From Anaerobacillus arseniciselenatis (GTDB lineage Bacteria; Bacillota; Bacilli; Bacillales; Anaerobacillaceae), in NCBI RefSeq assembly GCF_001865995.1, contig NZ_MLQQ01000001.1, positions 682,001-746,000 of the forward strand: a stretch of DNA of 64,000 bases, read 5' to 3'. This document shows, in pieces, positions 17,354 through 26,174 of the stretch. Below the pieces are notes generated by a model. The model had not been told where the DNA came from and did no database searches. It worked only from the letters and a program-made list of their open reading frames with translations. The translations under genes were made by a program, and so were the position numbers. How positions within the stretch are numbered: the first letter of the stretch is position 1; every line of letters begins with the position of its first letter.

Positions 17354-18241
17354 TTAATGCCAAGATTTTAAAAAAGCTTCTGTTTTATTTCTTCCTAAAT
17401 CGATGAGTGTTTCTTTCTCCTTTATTTTTAAATTAAAATCGGTTGTGTTAACGTTATCGACAGGAATAAATACAATGTTTTTGGCATGCTCTTCTGAAAT
17501 ATATCTTAAATCATGAGCCGTCCGCATCGTTTTAAAAAGGGACGTAAACATTTCAATTGCATTATTGATTTCATTTGGTTTTACTTTATCTAAATCTGGA
17601 GTCAAATTGAACCCAATGACTGGTCTTTTTAATTTCCCCCCCTTCTTATTCATGAAGAGCCACATTGGAAAATTACTTAAAAGACCACCATCAACAAATA
17701 TCGAGACCTCCCCTTTTCCATTATATATTTTAATTGGCTCAAAAAAGTAAGGTAAACTACTACTCATCCTTACAGCACGAGCAATCGAAAATTTCTCTGG
17801 AACTAATCCGTAATCAGGAAGATCATCTGGCAAAACGACTAACCTTCCTTGTGTTAAATCTGAGGCAATTAACTTTAACGAGCCTTTTTCTATATCGCCA
17901 AAAGTCGAAATTCCTTTTTTCTTAAGCATCTCTGTTAACCAATTTTCAAATTCAACCCCTTTATATAGGCCGAGGCGCTTATATAAACCAAGCCACTTCA
18001 TAAACGAAAATGGTATGATCGATGGTTTCGGATCTAAAAACTGTTGAAAATCGACACTTTCAACTTCATTTTTCAATTCGCTACTCGTATAACCCGCTTT
18101 AATTAAAGCTGAAAATATTCCACCTGCACTAGTTCCCGCTAACCGATTAAATGTAAACCCTTTTTGTTCCATCTCCTCTAAGGCACCGATAAAAGCTATC
18201 GCCTTGATACCACCGCCTGCAAACACTCCATCAAACTGCAA
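17354..18241 (-). CDS. yqhO: Patatin-like phospholipase (YqhO)
   Basis: Serine acyl hydrolase of the patatin family, 295 residues. Visible catalytic features are the oxyanion loop GGGIK near the N-terminus, the nucleophile elbow GTSAGG (Ser38), and the catalytic Asp in VDGGLLSNFP. I choose TTG 18241, because it has GGAGG eight bases upstream and gives the typical MQxDGVFxGGG start. The GTG used in a longer reading sits inside that site. The substrate is unknown, and membrane lipids are the likely target. Confidence 0.9.
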   Translation of the reverse strand: MQFDGVFAGGGIKAIAFIGALEEMEQKGFTFNRLAGTSAGGIFSALIKAGYTSSELKNEVESVDFQQFLDPKPSIIPFSFMKWLGLYKRLGLYKGVEFENWLTEMLKKKGISTFGDIEKGSLKLIASDLTQGRLVVLPDDLPDYGLVPEKFSIARAVRMSSSLPYFFEPIKIYNGKGEVSIFVDGGLLSNFPMWLFMNKKGGKLKRPVIGFNLTPDLDKVKPNEINNAIEMFTSLFKTMRTAHDLRYISEEHAKNIVFIPVDNVNTTDFNLKIKEKETLIDLGRNKTEAFLKSWH

Positions 18242-18354
18242 ATAATCCACCTCCTCCCTTCTCTTTTTACAGTATGCAGGAGGTAGGCTGAATGACTATC
18301 CAAGGACTACTTAAATGCAACAAAGTTTACGAAGACAGCCTTATAAAAAAGAAA

Positions 18355-18378
18355 AAGGCAAACCATAAGGTCAGCCTT
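18355..18378 (-). terminator. mntR terminator
   Basis: On the minus strand AAGGC/GCCTT with inner ACC/GGT is followed by TTTTTCTTTTTT, six bases after the mntR stop codon. Confidence 0.65.
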
Positions 18379-18383
18379 CATCA

Positions 18384-18821
18384 TTATTTATTTTGTTCAT
18401 TTAGTGCTTCATTTTTCTTTTGGACTTGTCGAAGTAGGTCAATGCGAGTTTTATCCTCTTCAAAAAACTGAACAACATCTCCGATTCGATCAATAGCATC
18501 CCAACTTAAGTGGTGCTCAATCCCTTCAACATCCTCATAAATATTTTCGTTGCTTACACCGATAATTCTCATAAATTCTTCTAATAAATCATGGCGAAAA
18601 ACTAAACGTTTTCCAACTTTCTTTCCTTTTGGTGTTAACACAAACCCTCGATACTTTTCGTATATTACATATTCTGTCTGATCTAGTTTTTGTACCATTT
18701 TTGTAACAGAGGAAGGATGGACTTCTAGTGCTTCTGCAATATCAGAAACTCTGGCATATCCCTTATCTTCTATTAATAAATATATTCTCTCTAAATAATC
18801 TTCCATACTTGGTGTTGGCAT
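18384..18821 (-). CDS. mntR: Manganese-responsive transcriptional regulator MntR
   Basis: DtxR-family repressor of 145 residues that represses Mn uptake genes and controls efflux when Mn(II) is bound. The N-terminal winged helix contains [23 protein letters not shown]. The metal ligands known from B. subtilis MntR are all at the same positions: Asp8, Glu11, His77, Glu99, Glu102 and His103. No transport gene is adjacent. It is in the same place as B. subtilis yqhN. Confidence 0.96.
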   Translation of the reverse strand: MPTPSMEDYLERIYLLIEDKGYARVSDIAEALEVHPSSVTKMVQKLDQTEYVIYEKYRGFVLTPKGKKVGKRLVFRHDLLEEFMRIIGVSNENIYEDVEGIEHHLSWDAIDRIGDVVQFFEEDKTRIDLLRQVQKKNEALNEQNK

Positions 18822-18943
18822 CGTGTCCCCTCCGATTTCCTCTCAACCCATACATACTTTAATGAATTTCATTTATATTTATCATAAAAATTATACTATA
18901 ATCAAATATACTGGACAACCTGATCAACAAAATAGTTCAAACG

Positions 18944-19969
18944 TTATGTGAAATATTCAATCTTTGCCTTCGGAAAAAATTTCTCAATATAACCTTCAAC
19001 TGTATTTTTCAGTTCATCAGATTCTTCATTTTTATAGACATACTTACCCCTTCCATATTTGCCCCATTTATACTTTCTTTCATCTTCGTTCATCTCTAAT
19101 TTTGATTTCGGGTATCGCTTTAAAATGGTTCGCTTCGCTGTTTTCGTAAAACGATGTTGGATCAGTTCAAATGTCAGATCTTTTGTAGCATAGGTCGGTA
19201 ATGTTGCCTCAAGTTTTTCAAACAGCTCCAAATACCCTTGTTCCCAATCTTCGTGACGGTACAATGGCGCTAGGATAAACCCTAAAGGGTAATGAGCTTT
19301 TGCCACTTTACCCGCAGCTTCAATACGTTTTTCAAAAGGAGACGTTCCAGGTTCAAAATTTTTGATGACATAATTGGAGTTTAAGCTAAATCGAAACCGG
19401 GAATTTCCATTATGTTTTGCATTTAATAAGTGATCGACATGATGATATTTTGTTACGAAGCGAAGTCGCCCTAAATCAGTTTGCCCGAAAAACTCAATGG
19501 TCTTTTTTAACGAATGTGTTAAATGATCGATGCCTACAATGTCGGATGTACATGCAGCTTCAAACCGAGTAATCTCTGGCTCACGCTCTTTTATATAGTT
19601 TGTAGCCGCTTCAAAAATATCTTCTAAATTTACATACGTACGAATGTAAGGCTTATCCCCCATCGTCGTTTGTAAATAGCAATAATGACAATGTCCCATA
19701 CATCCGGTTGCAAGTGGTATAGCATATTCTGCAGACGGCTTTGAAGTGTCAAACTTTAACGTTTTGCGTACTCCGACAACGAGAGTTGATTTTGCATTAC
19801 GATACTTTTGATTTTCATTTTCCCCAGGGATATTCCTTACCTGGTTATGCGATGTTGTTTCCCTAATTTCTATTCCAAGGTTTTCAAATTTTTCTTTAAG
19901 TTCAATTCCTAACGGATAATCTAATGCCCTAGGTTCTATATAAACAAGTTGTGGTAAGAACGGTTCCAT
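18944..19969 (-). CDS. splB: Spore photoproduct lyase
   Basis: Radical-SAM enzyme of 341 residues that directly reverses 5-thyminyl-5,6-dihydrothymine, the UV lesion of dormant spores, during germination. The [4Fe-4S] cysteines are C90, C94 and C97 (CMGHCHYC), and C140 in EAACTSDIVG matches the catalytic H-donor cysteine (C141 in B. subtilis). The protein ends KIEYFT as in the family. The usual upstream partner splA is not seen. Instead a 118-bp inverted-repeat element lies 31 bases upstream of the start. Confidence 0.96.
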   Translation of the reverse strand: MEPFLPQLVYIEPRALDYPLGIELKEKFENLGIEIRETTSHNQVRNIPGENENQKYRNAKSTLVVGVRKTLKFDTSKPSAEYAIPLATGCMGHCHYCYLQTTMGDKPYIRTYVNLEDIFEAATNYIKEREPEITRFEAACTSDIVGIDHLTHSLKKTIEFFGQTDLGRLRFVTKYHHVDHLLNAKHNGNSRFRFSLNSNYVIKNFEPGTSPFEKRIEAAGKVAKAHYPLGFILAPLYRHEDWEQGYLELFEKLEATLPTYATKDLTFELIQHRFTKTAKRTILKRYPKSKLEMNEDERKYKWGKYGRGKYVYKNEESDELKNTVEGYIEKFFPKAKIEYFT

Positions 19970-19999
19970 TTTTTCACCTCTAATTTTAATCGTATTATT

Positions 20000-20117
20000 T
20001 AATGAATTTCATAATTCATTATTTTCGTCACTAAGATCAATAGATAGTTGCACCAAAACATTTTGCAACTATCTATTGTTTGATGTGACTCTTTTTTGGT
20101 CATTATGAAATTCACTC
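20000..20117 (-). mobile_element. 119-bp inverted-repeat element, type A variant, copy 4 (splB leader)
   Basis: Reverse-oriented copy. The hairpin arms are changed to CAATAGATAG and CTATCTATTG, a paired change that keeps the stem. The neighbouring GCCAC/GTGGC stem is also changed on both sides to GTCAC/GTGAC. The flanks TATT and AATT match at three of four bases. It lies 31 bases upstream of the splB start codon, between any promoter and the ribosome-binding site. Confidence 0.88.
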
Positions 20118-20261
20118 AATTAGTGTGTGCAAACACGACTAAAAGATGAAGGGACATTTTCAATAATGTGTATTGCTTTCGTATTATGGAGGATGCGCAG
20201 TATCGTGTTGCTTCGTATTATGGGGGGAGATGTGCAGTAAAGTGCGGATTGATGTACAGGT

Positions 20262-20655
20262 ATTACAGTTTCTGGAAATTCACGCATCAAAACGCCGATT
20301 GACGCACAAATATTACAGTTTCTGTAAAATACACGCATCAAAACGTCGATTGATGCACAGATATTACAATTTATGTAAAATACACGTATCAAAACGGCGA
20401 TTGTCGCACGGATATTACAGTATGTGTAAAACACGCGCATCAAAACCAGTGATAAGCGAGTGTGAATTCCAGTATCTGTTAAAAACGCTCATCTAAAGCA
20501 TAGATAAGCGAGCGTGAATTCCAGTATCTGTTAAAAACGCTCATCTAAAGCATAGATAAACGAGCGTAAATTCCTGTATCTGTTAAAAACACTCGTCTAA
20601 AGCATAGATAAATGAGTGCGAATTCCAGTATCTGTTAAACACACTCGTCAAATCC
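20262..20655. repeat. Tandem array of eight 50-52-bp hairpin units
   Basis: Units begin at 20262, 20312, 20363, 20414, 20466, 20518, 20570 and 20622. The first four read ATTACAG...GCATCAAAACGxxGATTGATGC. The last four read ATTCCAGTATCTGTTAAAAACGCTCATCT...AGATAAGCGAGCG. Each holds an inverted repeat. Just upstream (about 20170-20250) a GCTTTCGTATTATGG unit is also duplicated. No spacers differ as in CRISPR. The 928 bases of 19970-20897 hold no convincing gene. Confidence 0.8.
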
Positions 20656-20759
20656 ACTGTATGGTGTAGGGTGACGCCAAATGATTTCTCTTCCTAGCTC
20701 AAAAAAAGAGATCAGTAATCATAAGCTTCTAAATGAGCATTCTGTTCTCCCTTTTACTG

Positions 20760-20770
20760 CCCCCCCCCCC
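20760..20770. repeat. C11 homopolymer
   Basis: A run of eleven C residues in an AT-rich, non-coding stretch between the hairpin array and the nrdJ terminator. Such a tract is prone to slippage, but it is not within or visibly upstream of a gene. Confidence 0.6.
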
Positions 20771-20793
20771 ATATAGTGCATCATCGAAAAAAA

Positions 20794-20820
20794 GACTATC
20801 AAACTTAAAAATTGATAGTC
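20794..20820 (-). terminator. nrdJ terminator
   Basis: GACTATCAA and TTGATAGTC form a perfect nine-base-pair stem flanked by A- and T-runs. On the minus strand it lies about 80 bases after the nrdJ stop codon. Confidence 0.8.
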
Positions 20821-20897
20821 TTTTTATACTCCATATTCAAGTTTACGATAGATTATTGAGCTTGAGTCATTTACCTGGTAAAACTGTATATATTATT

Positions 20898-23474
20898 TTA
20901 TAATCCACACTTTAATTGCGCATTACAGTTTGTACATGTATTACAACCACCTATGTCTTCTACTGTTCCTTTGCGGCATACTGGGCACGTATTTCCGACT
21001 TCGGAACCGATGGTTACAGATGTTGAACGAACATCAGCGATCGTGTCTACAAGCACAACATGGCTTTTCTTTTCTTCATCTTTCTCGTCTGCTGCTAGGT
21101 CCACTGTATATTCTTCAAAGCTATTTTCTTCAGCAGTCAATGTTAGTACTTGAGCATCACGGCTTCCATCTACATAAACTGTACCACCTTTAGCTCCGCC
21201 TTTATACAAACGTTCATAAACTTGTTCAACTTGCTCTACAGTAAATCCTTTTGGAGCATTCACCGTCTTCGATAATGAACTGTCTACCCAACGTTGGATA
21301 ATACATTGTACATCGGCATGTTCTTCCGGTGATAATTCCATCGTTGAAACAAACCATTCAGGTAAATCGTTTGGGTCTGCCTCTGGATTTGATTCAAGAT
21401 ATTCTTTAACGATCTCTGATTTAACCTCGATAAACTTCCCTAAACGACCACTACGATAGTATGAGAAGGAAAAGTACGGTTCTAATCCTGTTGATACGCC
21501 AACCATTGTCCCTGTACTCCCTGTAGGAGCAACGGTCAATAAATGCGAGTTTCGAATACCGTATTTTAAAATATCTTGACGAATATCTTCAGGCATCTCT
21601 TTCATATATCCACTGTTAATGAACTTTTGTCTTAACAAATCAGTTTCTGCTTCTGTCTCACCGAGTAAGAATGGGAAGCTGCCTTTTTCTTTGGCAAGTT
21701 CTATACTCGTACGATAGGCAGTTGTTGCAATCGTTTCAAAGATTCGATCAATTAGTTCGTTACCTTCTTCGGAACCATAAACCGTTTCTGTATAAATTAG
21801 TAGGTCGTGCAAGCCCATAACACCTAATCCTACGCGCCTTTCACCTTTAGCCATTTTTGTGTTTTCATCTAAAAAGTAAGGTGTTGCGTCAATGACATTA
21901 TCTTGCATTCTTACCCCTACAGATACTGTTTCCTTTAATTTTTCAAAATCAACTTTTTTCGAATCTTTATTTGCCATTTCAGCTAAATTAATAGCAGCCA
22001 AGTTACAAACACTATAAGGTGCGAGGGGTTGTTCACCACACGGGTTTGTTGCAACCACTTTTTGTCCGTATGCAACGGCATTTGTTTTGTCGTTTGCATT
22101 GTCAATAAAGAAGATCCCTGGCTCTGCTGAATAAGTTGCACAAATGTTAATTAGTTTCCATAATTCGCGTGCTCTAATTGTACGGTAAGTTCGAATTTTA
22201 AAGCCTAACGCTTCCCATTCACGTACATCGCCGTACTTATTCCAGTCACGGTTATATGCTTCCATTTCTTCAGGAGAGTAGTTTTCAACGTCTGGAAAAC
22301 GTAGTGGGTATTCTCCATCATTTTCAACAGCATCCATAAACTCTTTTGTTAAACAAACGGAGATGTTCGCTCCTGTTAAAAAATCTTGGTTATTTACACT
22401 GTACGTTCCACCAAGTAATAACTTATCCTCGGCTTCTTTCATCACTTTATTGTCAAATGCACCTTGGCCTGGCATAGATCGATAATTAAGTATATTTTGG
22501 TACATTGCTTCTTCTACTTCTGTTAAAGGCGTGAACTTAAGCTTGTCTTTAACAAGCTGCTTAATTTGTGTATCATCGCTGTTTTCAAGTAAAAATCGTA
22601 AAATTCTTGGGTTTTGCATTTTAGAAATAATAAACTCTAAAATATCCGGATGCCAGTCTGCTAGCATAATCATTTGTGCTCCCCTGCGGGACCCACCTTG
22701 TTCTACTAAATGAGTCAATTTTGCAATGTCATCTAACCAAGAAACTGATCCACTAGATTTCCCATTTACTCCTCTTGCTAGCGTATTGCGAGGTCGTAAT
22801 GTTGAACCATTTGTTCCAACTCCACCGCCTCGACTCATAATCTCCATTACTTGGGTACGGTGTTCAGAAATGCCCCCTCGTGAATCTTTTACAAAAGGCA
22901 TAACGTAACAGTTAAAATAAGTTACATCTGTTTGCGATCCCGCTCCGTATAAAACTCGTCCAGCAGGAATAAAATTTAAGTTTACTAATTCTTCATAAAA
23001 TTGTTCATACGATCTTTGTTTTCTTTCTTCCGAGGTCTCAACTGACGCTAAACCTGTAGCATTACGCATGGCGATTTGTTCATAATAAATCTCTAAAGGT
23101 TTTTCAATCGCATCAAAGTTTCTTGTCACTATCCCTGTTTTTACCTCTTCAGGATCTTCTAAGACACCTTGGAATTCCTCATCAACAAATATTTTCACTT
23201 CGTTTTTATCCAAGTTAATTTCTTGAACAAAACCAAATCCCCTCGCTGGAAATTTCGGGTCTTGCTTCACAGTCAGAACGACAAAGTCTCCTTCTTTTAA
23301 CGTTTTCTTTTCCGTATCCTTAAATGTATAACGATCTAACATTACAAGACGTGATACACCGTTTTTACGGATTTTCATGTCCGGAGTGATAGGGTGGACT
23401 TGCGGAAACTGCTTAATATCCTCGTTAAGTCTCTCCACATTAATTTTCATTACATTTGACATAACCATCGCCAC
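20898..23474 (-). CDS. nrdJ: Coenzyme-B12-dependent ribonucleotide reductase (class II)
   Basis: About 858 residues. It reduces ribonucleotides to deoxyribonucleotides using adenosylcobalamin rather than oxygen. The reductase core is visible in YFNCYVMPFV, NPCGEQPLAPYSVCNLAAINL and PTGSTGTMVGVSTG. The C-terminus ends in CPVCRKGT...CNTCTNCNAQLKCGL, the cysteine-rich zinc-ribbon tail of this subfamily. I prefer the GTG at 23474, with AGGGG nine bases upstream, but longer (to 23549) or shorter (ATG 23468, 23462) starts are possible. Two NrdR-box-like sites lie 140-190 bases upstream. Confidence 0.93.
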   Translation of the reverse strand: MAMVMSNVMKINVERLNEDIKQFPQVHPITPDMKIRKNGVSRLVMLDRYTFKDTEKKTLKEGDFVVLTVKQDPKFPARGFGFVQEINLDKNEVKIFVDEEFQGVLEDPEEVKTGIVTRNFDAIEKPLEIYYEQIAMRNATGLASVETSEERKQRSYEQFYEELVNLNFIPAGRVLYGAGSQTDVTYFNCYVMPFVKDSRGGISEHRTQVMEIMSRGGGVGTNGSTLRPRNTLARGVNGKSSGSVSWLDDIAKLTHLVEQGGSRRGAQMIMLADWHPDILEFIISKMQNPRILRFLLENSDDTQIKQLVKDKLKFTPLTEVEEAMYQNILNYRSMPGQGAFDNKVMKEAEDKLLLGGTYSVNNQDFLTGANISVCLTKEFMDAVENDGEYPLRFPDVENYSPEEMEAYNRDWNKYGDVREWEALGFKIRTYRTIRARELWKLINICATYSAEPGIFFIDNANDKTNAVAYGQKVVATNPCGEQPLAPYSVCNLAAINLAEMANKDSKKVDFEKLKETVSVGVRMQDNVIDATPYFLDENTKMAKGERRVGLGVMGLHDLLIYTETVYGSEEGNELIDRIFETIATTAYRTSIELAKEKGSFPFLLGETEAETDLLRQKFINSGYMKEMPEDIRQDILKYGIRNSHLLTVAPTGSTGTMVGVSTGLEPYFSFSYYRSGRLGKFIEVKSEIVKEYLESNPEADPNDLPEWFVSTMELSPEEHADVQCIIQRWVDSSLSKTVNAPKGFTVEQVEQVYERLYKGGAKGGTVYVDGSRDAQVLTLTAEENSFEEYTVDLAADEKDEEKKSHVVLVDTIADVRSTSVTIGSEVGNTCPVCRKGTVEDIGGCNTCTNCNAQLKCGL

Positions 23475-23616
23475 ATGCATTCTCCCCTTCATATAAAATA
23501 TATCATCATTCTCTTTTTCATGATGTTTTTTATCTGTTGTTATTACCACATTTAGTAAATGATTCCAAAATCCATTCTGTGATAGCTTGTCTTAGCTTAT
23601 CATAGAAAAAAGCCAC

Positions 23617-23665
23617 AATCAATATATAGTATGCAATTATCATACTTAAATACTATATATTGTAA
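23617..23665 (-). promoter_or_regulatory. Pair of NrdR-box-like sites upstream of nrdJ
   Basis: CAATATATAG (23620-23629) and CTATATATTG (23653-23662) each match the CwATATATwG core of NrdR boxes. Their centres are 33 bp apart, about three helical turns, as is usual for NrdR pairs in front of reductase genes. The two sites also form a 12-bp inverted repeat and resemble the central hairpin of the type A 119-bp element, so a decayed element is an alternative explanation. Confidence 0.6.
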
Positions 23666-23897
23666 CTCGACCGAAAAATTATAAATTTGTCAACTATAAA
23701 AGATCTTAAATAAGCAAGAAAAAAGTAGATAAAACAAATATTTAATCTAAAACATTCAAAAATTGAAGATTTTTGTTATTTGCAATTAGTAAATAAACAT
23801 CGGTAGTTATAACAACAACATTCATAAAAAATTCAGCGAAAATTTTTATTTTTTTGTTACAATAGTGTCATAATGTATAGCGTTAGTTGGTTTGTCA

Positions 23898-23978
23898 TAA
23901 AAGCGGACGTTTTCCTGAACGAGCCTTCTTTTTTCGCCAAGAAATAATCAGCGAAGAGAAGAAAATCGTTCGCTTTTT
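23898..23978 (-). repeat. Variable-stem hairpin repeat, reversed copy in the dat leader
   Basis: The arms AAGCGGACGTTTTC and GAAAATCGTTCGCTT (one mismatch, one extra base) enclose a partly conserved loop containing the complement of GGCTCGTTCAGG and CTTCGCTG. A GTTGGTTTGT unit adjoins it on the left, as in other copies. It ends about 22 bases before the aminotransferase start, so it would be in the 5' leader. The remainder of 23475-24000 holds the NrdR-like sites and AT-rich sequence. Confidence 0.6.
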
Positions 23979-24000
23979 TCAAAAAGAACGGAGGAGAGAG

Positions 24001-24852
24001 ATGTCGTACGTATTACTAAATAATCAAATTACAGAACGTAAAAATGTAAAAATTGATATCGAAGACCGTGGCTATAATTTCGGCGACGGTATTTATGAGG
24101 TTATGCCTATTTATAATAAGCAAGTATTTACAATGGAAGAACATCTACAACGGTTTGAGGAATGTGCAGCAAAGCTCGAAATAAAAATGCCTTTTGACAA
24201 AGCTACCATTGCAAATTTGCTTAACGAACTAAAAACAAAAAATGAAATAACTGAAGGGATCGTATACATACAAATGACACGTGGCGTATCGCCTAGAGCT
24301 CATTTATATGAGCGTAATGTCGAAGGTTTAATTACCGCATTTAGCCGTCAAATGGTTTTCCCTAAAGAGCAACAACAAAAAGGTATTCGTGTATATGTTA
24401 CCGAAGATATTCGCTGGTTACGCTGTGATATTAAAACGATTAATTTGTTAGGAAATACGATGGTAAAACGAGAAGCTACTGATAATGATTGTAAAGAAGC
24501 TGTCATGCACCGCAATGGCACCGTTACTGAAGGTTCATCGTCTAATTTGTTTATCGTTAAAAATGGTACAATTCATACACACCCTGCAACAAACCTCATC
24601 TTGAATGGGATTACGAGACAAACCGTTATAAAACTTGCAGAGCAAAATGGTTATAACATCGTCGAAGAAGCTTTTTCTTTAGAGCAATTAAAAAATGCTG
24701 ATGAAGCTTTTATTACGAGTACAACTCAAGAAATAACACCAATTATTCAAGCTATTGGTGAGATTAATGGCACGTATTCGATTGGAAAGTTAACAAAAAT
24801 GTTGCAAAATGAATTTACTCAATATGTAAAAAAATGCATTAATAATAAATAG
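24001..24852 (+). CDS. dat: D-amino acid aminotransferase
   Basis: Fold-type IV PLP enzyme of 283 residues that interconverts D-alanine and 2-oxoglutarate with pyruvate and D-glutamate, supplying D-amino acids for peptidoglycan. Lys145 (RCDIKTINLL) is the PLP lysine and Glu177 (GTVTEGSSSN) the cofactor-tuning residue, both at the positions known from the Bacillus sp. YM-1 enzyme. The ATG at 24001 has GGAGGAGAG immediately upstream. An open frame extends further 5' but only across a repeat. Its own terminator follows. Confidence 0.94.
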   Translation: MSYVLLNNQITERKNVKIDIEDRGYNFGDGIYEVMPIYNKQVFTMEEHLQRFEECAAKLEIKMPFDKATIANLLNELKTKNEITEGIVYIQMTRGVSPRAHLYERNVEGLITAFSRQMVFPKEQQQKGIRVYVTEDIRWLRCDIKTINLLGNTMVKREATDNDCKEAVMHRNGTVTEGSSSNLFIVKNGTIHTHPATNLILNGITRQTVIKLAEQNGYNIVEEAFSLEQLKNADEAFITSTTQEITPIIQAIGEINGTYSIGKLTKMLQNEFTQYVKKCINNK

Positions 24853-24861
24853 GCATTAAAA

Positions 24862-24891
24862 AAGGCTTGGCATAATTTTTTGCCAAACCTT
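24862..24891 (+). terminator. dat terminator
   Basis: AAGGCTTGGCA and TGCCAAACCTT pair with one mismatch and are followed by TTTTTTATTT. The next 119-bp-type element begins directly after the T-run. Confidence 0.8.
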
Positions 24892-24899
24892 TTTTATTT

Positions 24900-24987
24900 G
24901 AGTGAATTTCATAAATACCTAAAATGAGCCATATCAAACTACATATAGATACTTAATGGCGATAATATTGAATTATGAAATTCATTA
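24900..24987 (+). mobile_element. Inverted-repeat element, type B, copy 5, internally deleted (88 bp)
   Basis: Both ends and the outer third are intact, and ATTT flanks it exactly (24896-24899 and 24988-24991). The left hairpin arm and loop are missing, as expected from deletion across a palindrome. The right duplication shares two bases with the lipM stop codon. It fills the gap between the convergent dat and lipM genes. Confidence 0.9.
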
Positions 24988-24989
24988 AT

Positions 24990-25823
24990 TTATTTCCTAA
25001 AATTCCATTCGTCATTGGCATATCTTTTTTTTACTATTTCTTGAACATAAGCAATTTCTTCATTACTTAAAGTATAAGATTTAAGGTTTACATTTAAGCC
25101 TATTTCAAACCCTTTTTTAAAGGCTAATTCAGCATCTTCGATCGTAATCGTTTTTTTACTTAATTCATTAATTGCTACTGCTTTTTGAGCGAAGCCCTGT
25201 AACAGCCGTTCGCGTACTCGTTCATTTGGAAATTTAAAAAGATCAAAAAGTTTATTTTCATCGATATCTAAAATAATCGAACCGTGCTGTAATATGACAT
25301 TTTTCTGACGTGTTTGGGCACTTCCAGCTATTTTTCGGCCTTCTACGACTAGTTCATACCAACTTGGTGCATCGAAACAAACGGCTGATCGTGGTCGTTT
25401 TAACGTTTCCTGTTCTTCCTTCGTTTTCGGAACTGCAAAGTAAGCATCAAGCCCCAATTGTTTAAAGCCTTCTAATACTCCTTCAGAAATAACTCGATAC
25501 GACTCTGTAACCCCTTTTGGCATCATCGGATGATCTTCAGAGACGATAACACTATATGTAAGTTCATCTTCATGTAGTACTCCTCTACCACCAGTAGGGC
25601 GACGCACAAAGCCTAATCGATATTTCTTTACAGCATCTAAATTGATTTCCTTTTCAACTTTTTGAAAATAGCCAATCGACAGTGTTGCCGGATCCCAGCC
25701 ATAAAAACGAATGGTTGGTTTAATTTTCCCTTCACTATGCCATTCAAGTAACGCTTCATCTAAAGCCATATTAAAAGCCGGTGAACACTTATGAGAGTTA
25801 ATAAAGTTCCAAGTTTCTTTCAT
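24990..25823 (-). CDS. lipM: Octanoyl-[acyl-carrier-protein]:protein N-octanoyltransferase LipM
   Basis: A 277-residue member of the LplA/LipB fold that moves octanoyl groups from acyl carrier protein onto GcvH in lipoic acid synthesis. Cys149 ([15 protein letters not shown]) matches the catalytic cysteine and the [11 protein letters not shown] segment carries the conserved Lys. The location beside the rhodanese gene and the glycine cleavage operon is as in B. subtilis yqhM. The functional link is direct, since GcvH is the lipoylated partner of GcvP/GcvT. Confidence 0.93.
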   Translation of the reverse strand: MKETWNFINSHKCSPAFNMALDEALLEWHSEGKIKPTIRFYGWDPATLSIGYFQKVEKEINLDAVKKYRLGFVRRPTGGRGVLHEDELTYSVIVSEDHPMMPKGVTESYRVISEGVLEGFKQLGLDAYFAVPKTKEEQETLKRPRSAVCFDAPSWYELVVEGRKIAGSAQTRQKNVILQHGSIILDIDENKLFDLFKFPNERVRERLLQGFAQKAVAINELSKKTITIEDAELAFKKGFEIGLNVNLKSYTLSNEEIAYVQEIVKKRYANDEWNFRK

Positions 25824-25941
25824 AGTTTATACCTCTTTTTAAAATAGATATTTTTAATCTATAGTACATGAACGTAACTGTCAAACAATTGAATTGATAA
25901 TTCCTTTTTATTTTAAGGAATGTTATAATTTATATTTGATA

Positions 25942-26060
25942 GTGTGAATTTCATAATTACCTAAATTGAGCCATTACGTATTAATATGTAGTTGCGATTC
26001 GATTAACGCAACTACATATTAATACGTAATGGCGAAAATATCGAATTATGAAATTCATTA
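25942..26060 (+). mobile_element. 119-bp inverted-repeat element, type B, copy 6, with a perfect 24-bp stem
   Basis: GATA is duplicated exactly at 25938-25941 and 26061-26064. The central arms 25973-25996 and 26007-26030 are perfectly complementary over 24 bases with a ten-base loop, longer than in any other copy. It lies between the divergent lipM and yqhL genes, so it sits in the promoter region of one or both. Nothing else is recognised in 25824-26174. Confidence 0.93.
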
Positions 26061-26174
26061 GATAATATAGTAATATATAATTAAATTAGCTTCTAGGTTA
26101 GTTACACTTATCTGACCTTGAGGCAATAAACTTTATCAACCACGGTCATCGTAAAAGGAGTTGTCGTAAAAGAA

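Noticed and set aside
18858..18872. TTTAATGAATTTCAT upstream of mntR, matching one end of the 119-bp element
   Set aside because: Only about 15 bases match, with no second end or target duplication nearby. It may be chance in AT-rich DNA or a remnant; not counted as a copy.
20120..20496. Overlapping open reading frames (107 codons on each strand)
   Set aside because: They cover the tandem hairpin repeats and translate them into Cys/Ile-rich repeats on one strand and basic repeats on the other. There is no ribosome-binding site and both strands are open through the same repeat, so they are not genes.
20262..20655. Possible CRISPR array
   Set aside because: Units are directly contiguous and similar over their whole length with no unique spacers, no leader and no cas genes. 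It is a tandem hairpin array.
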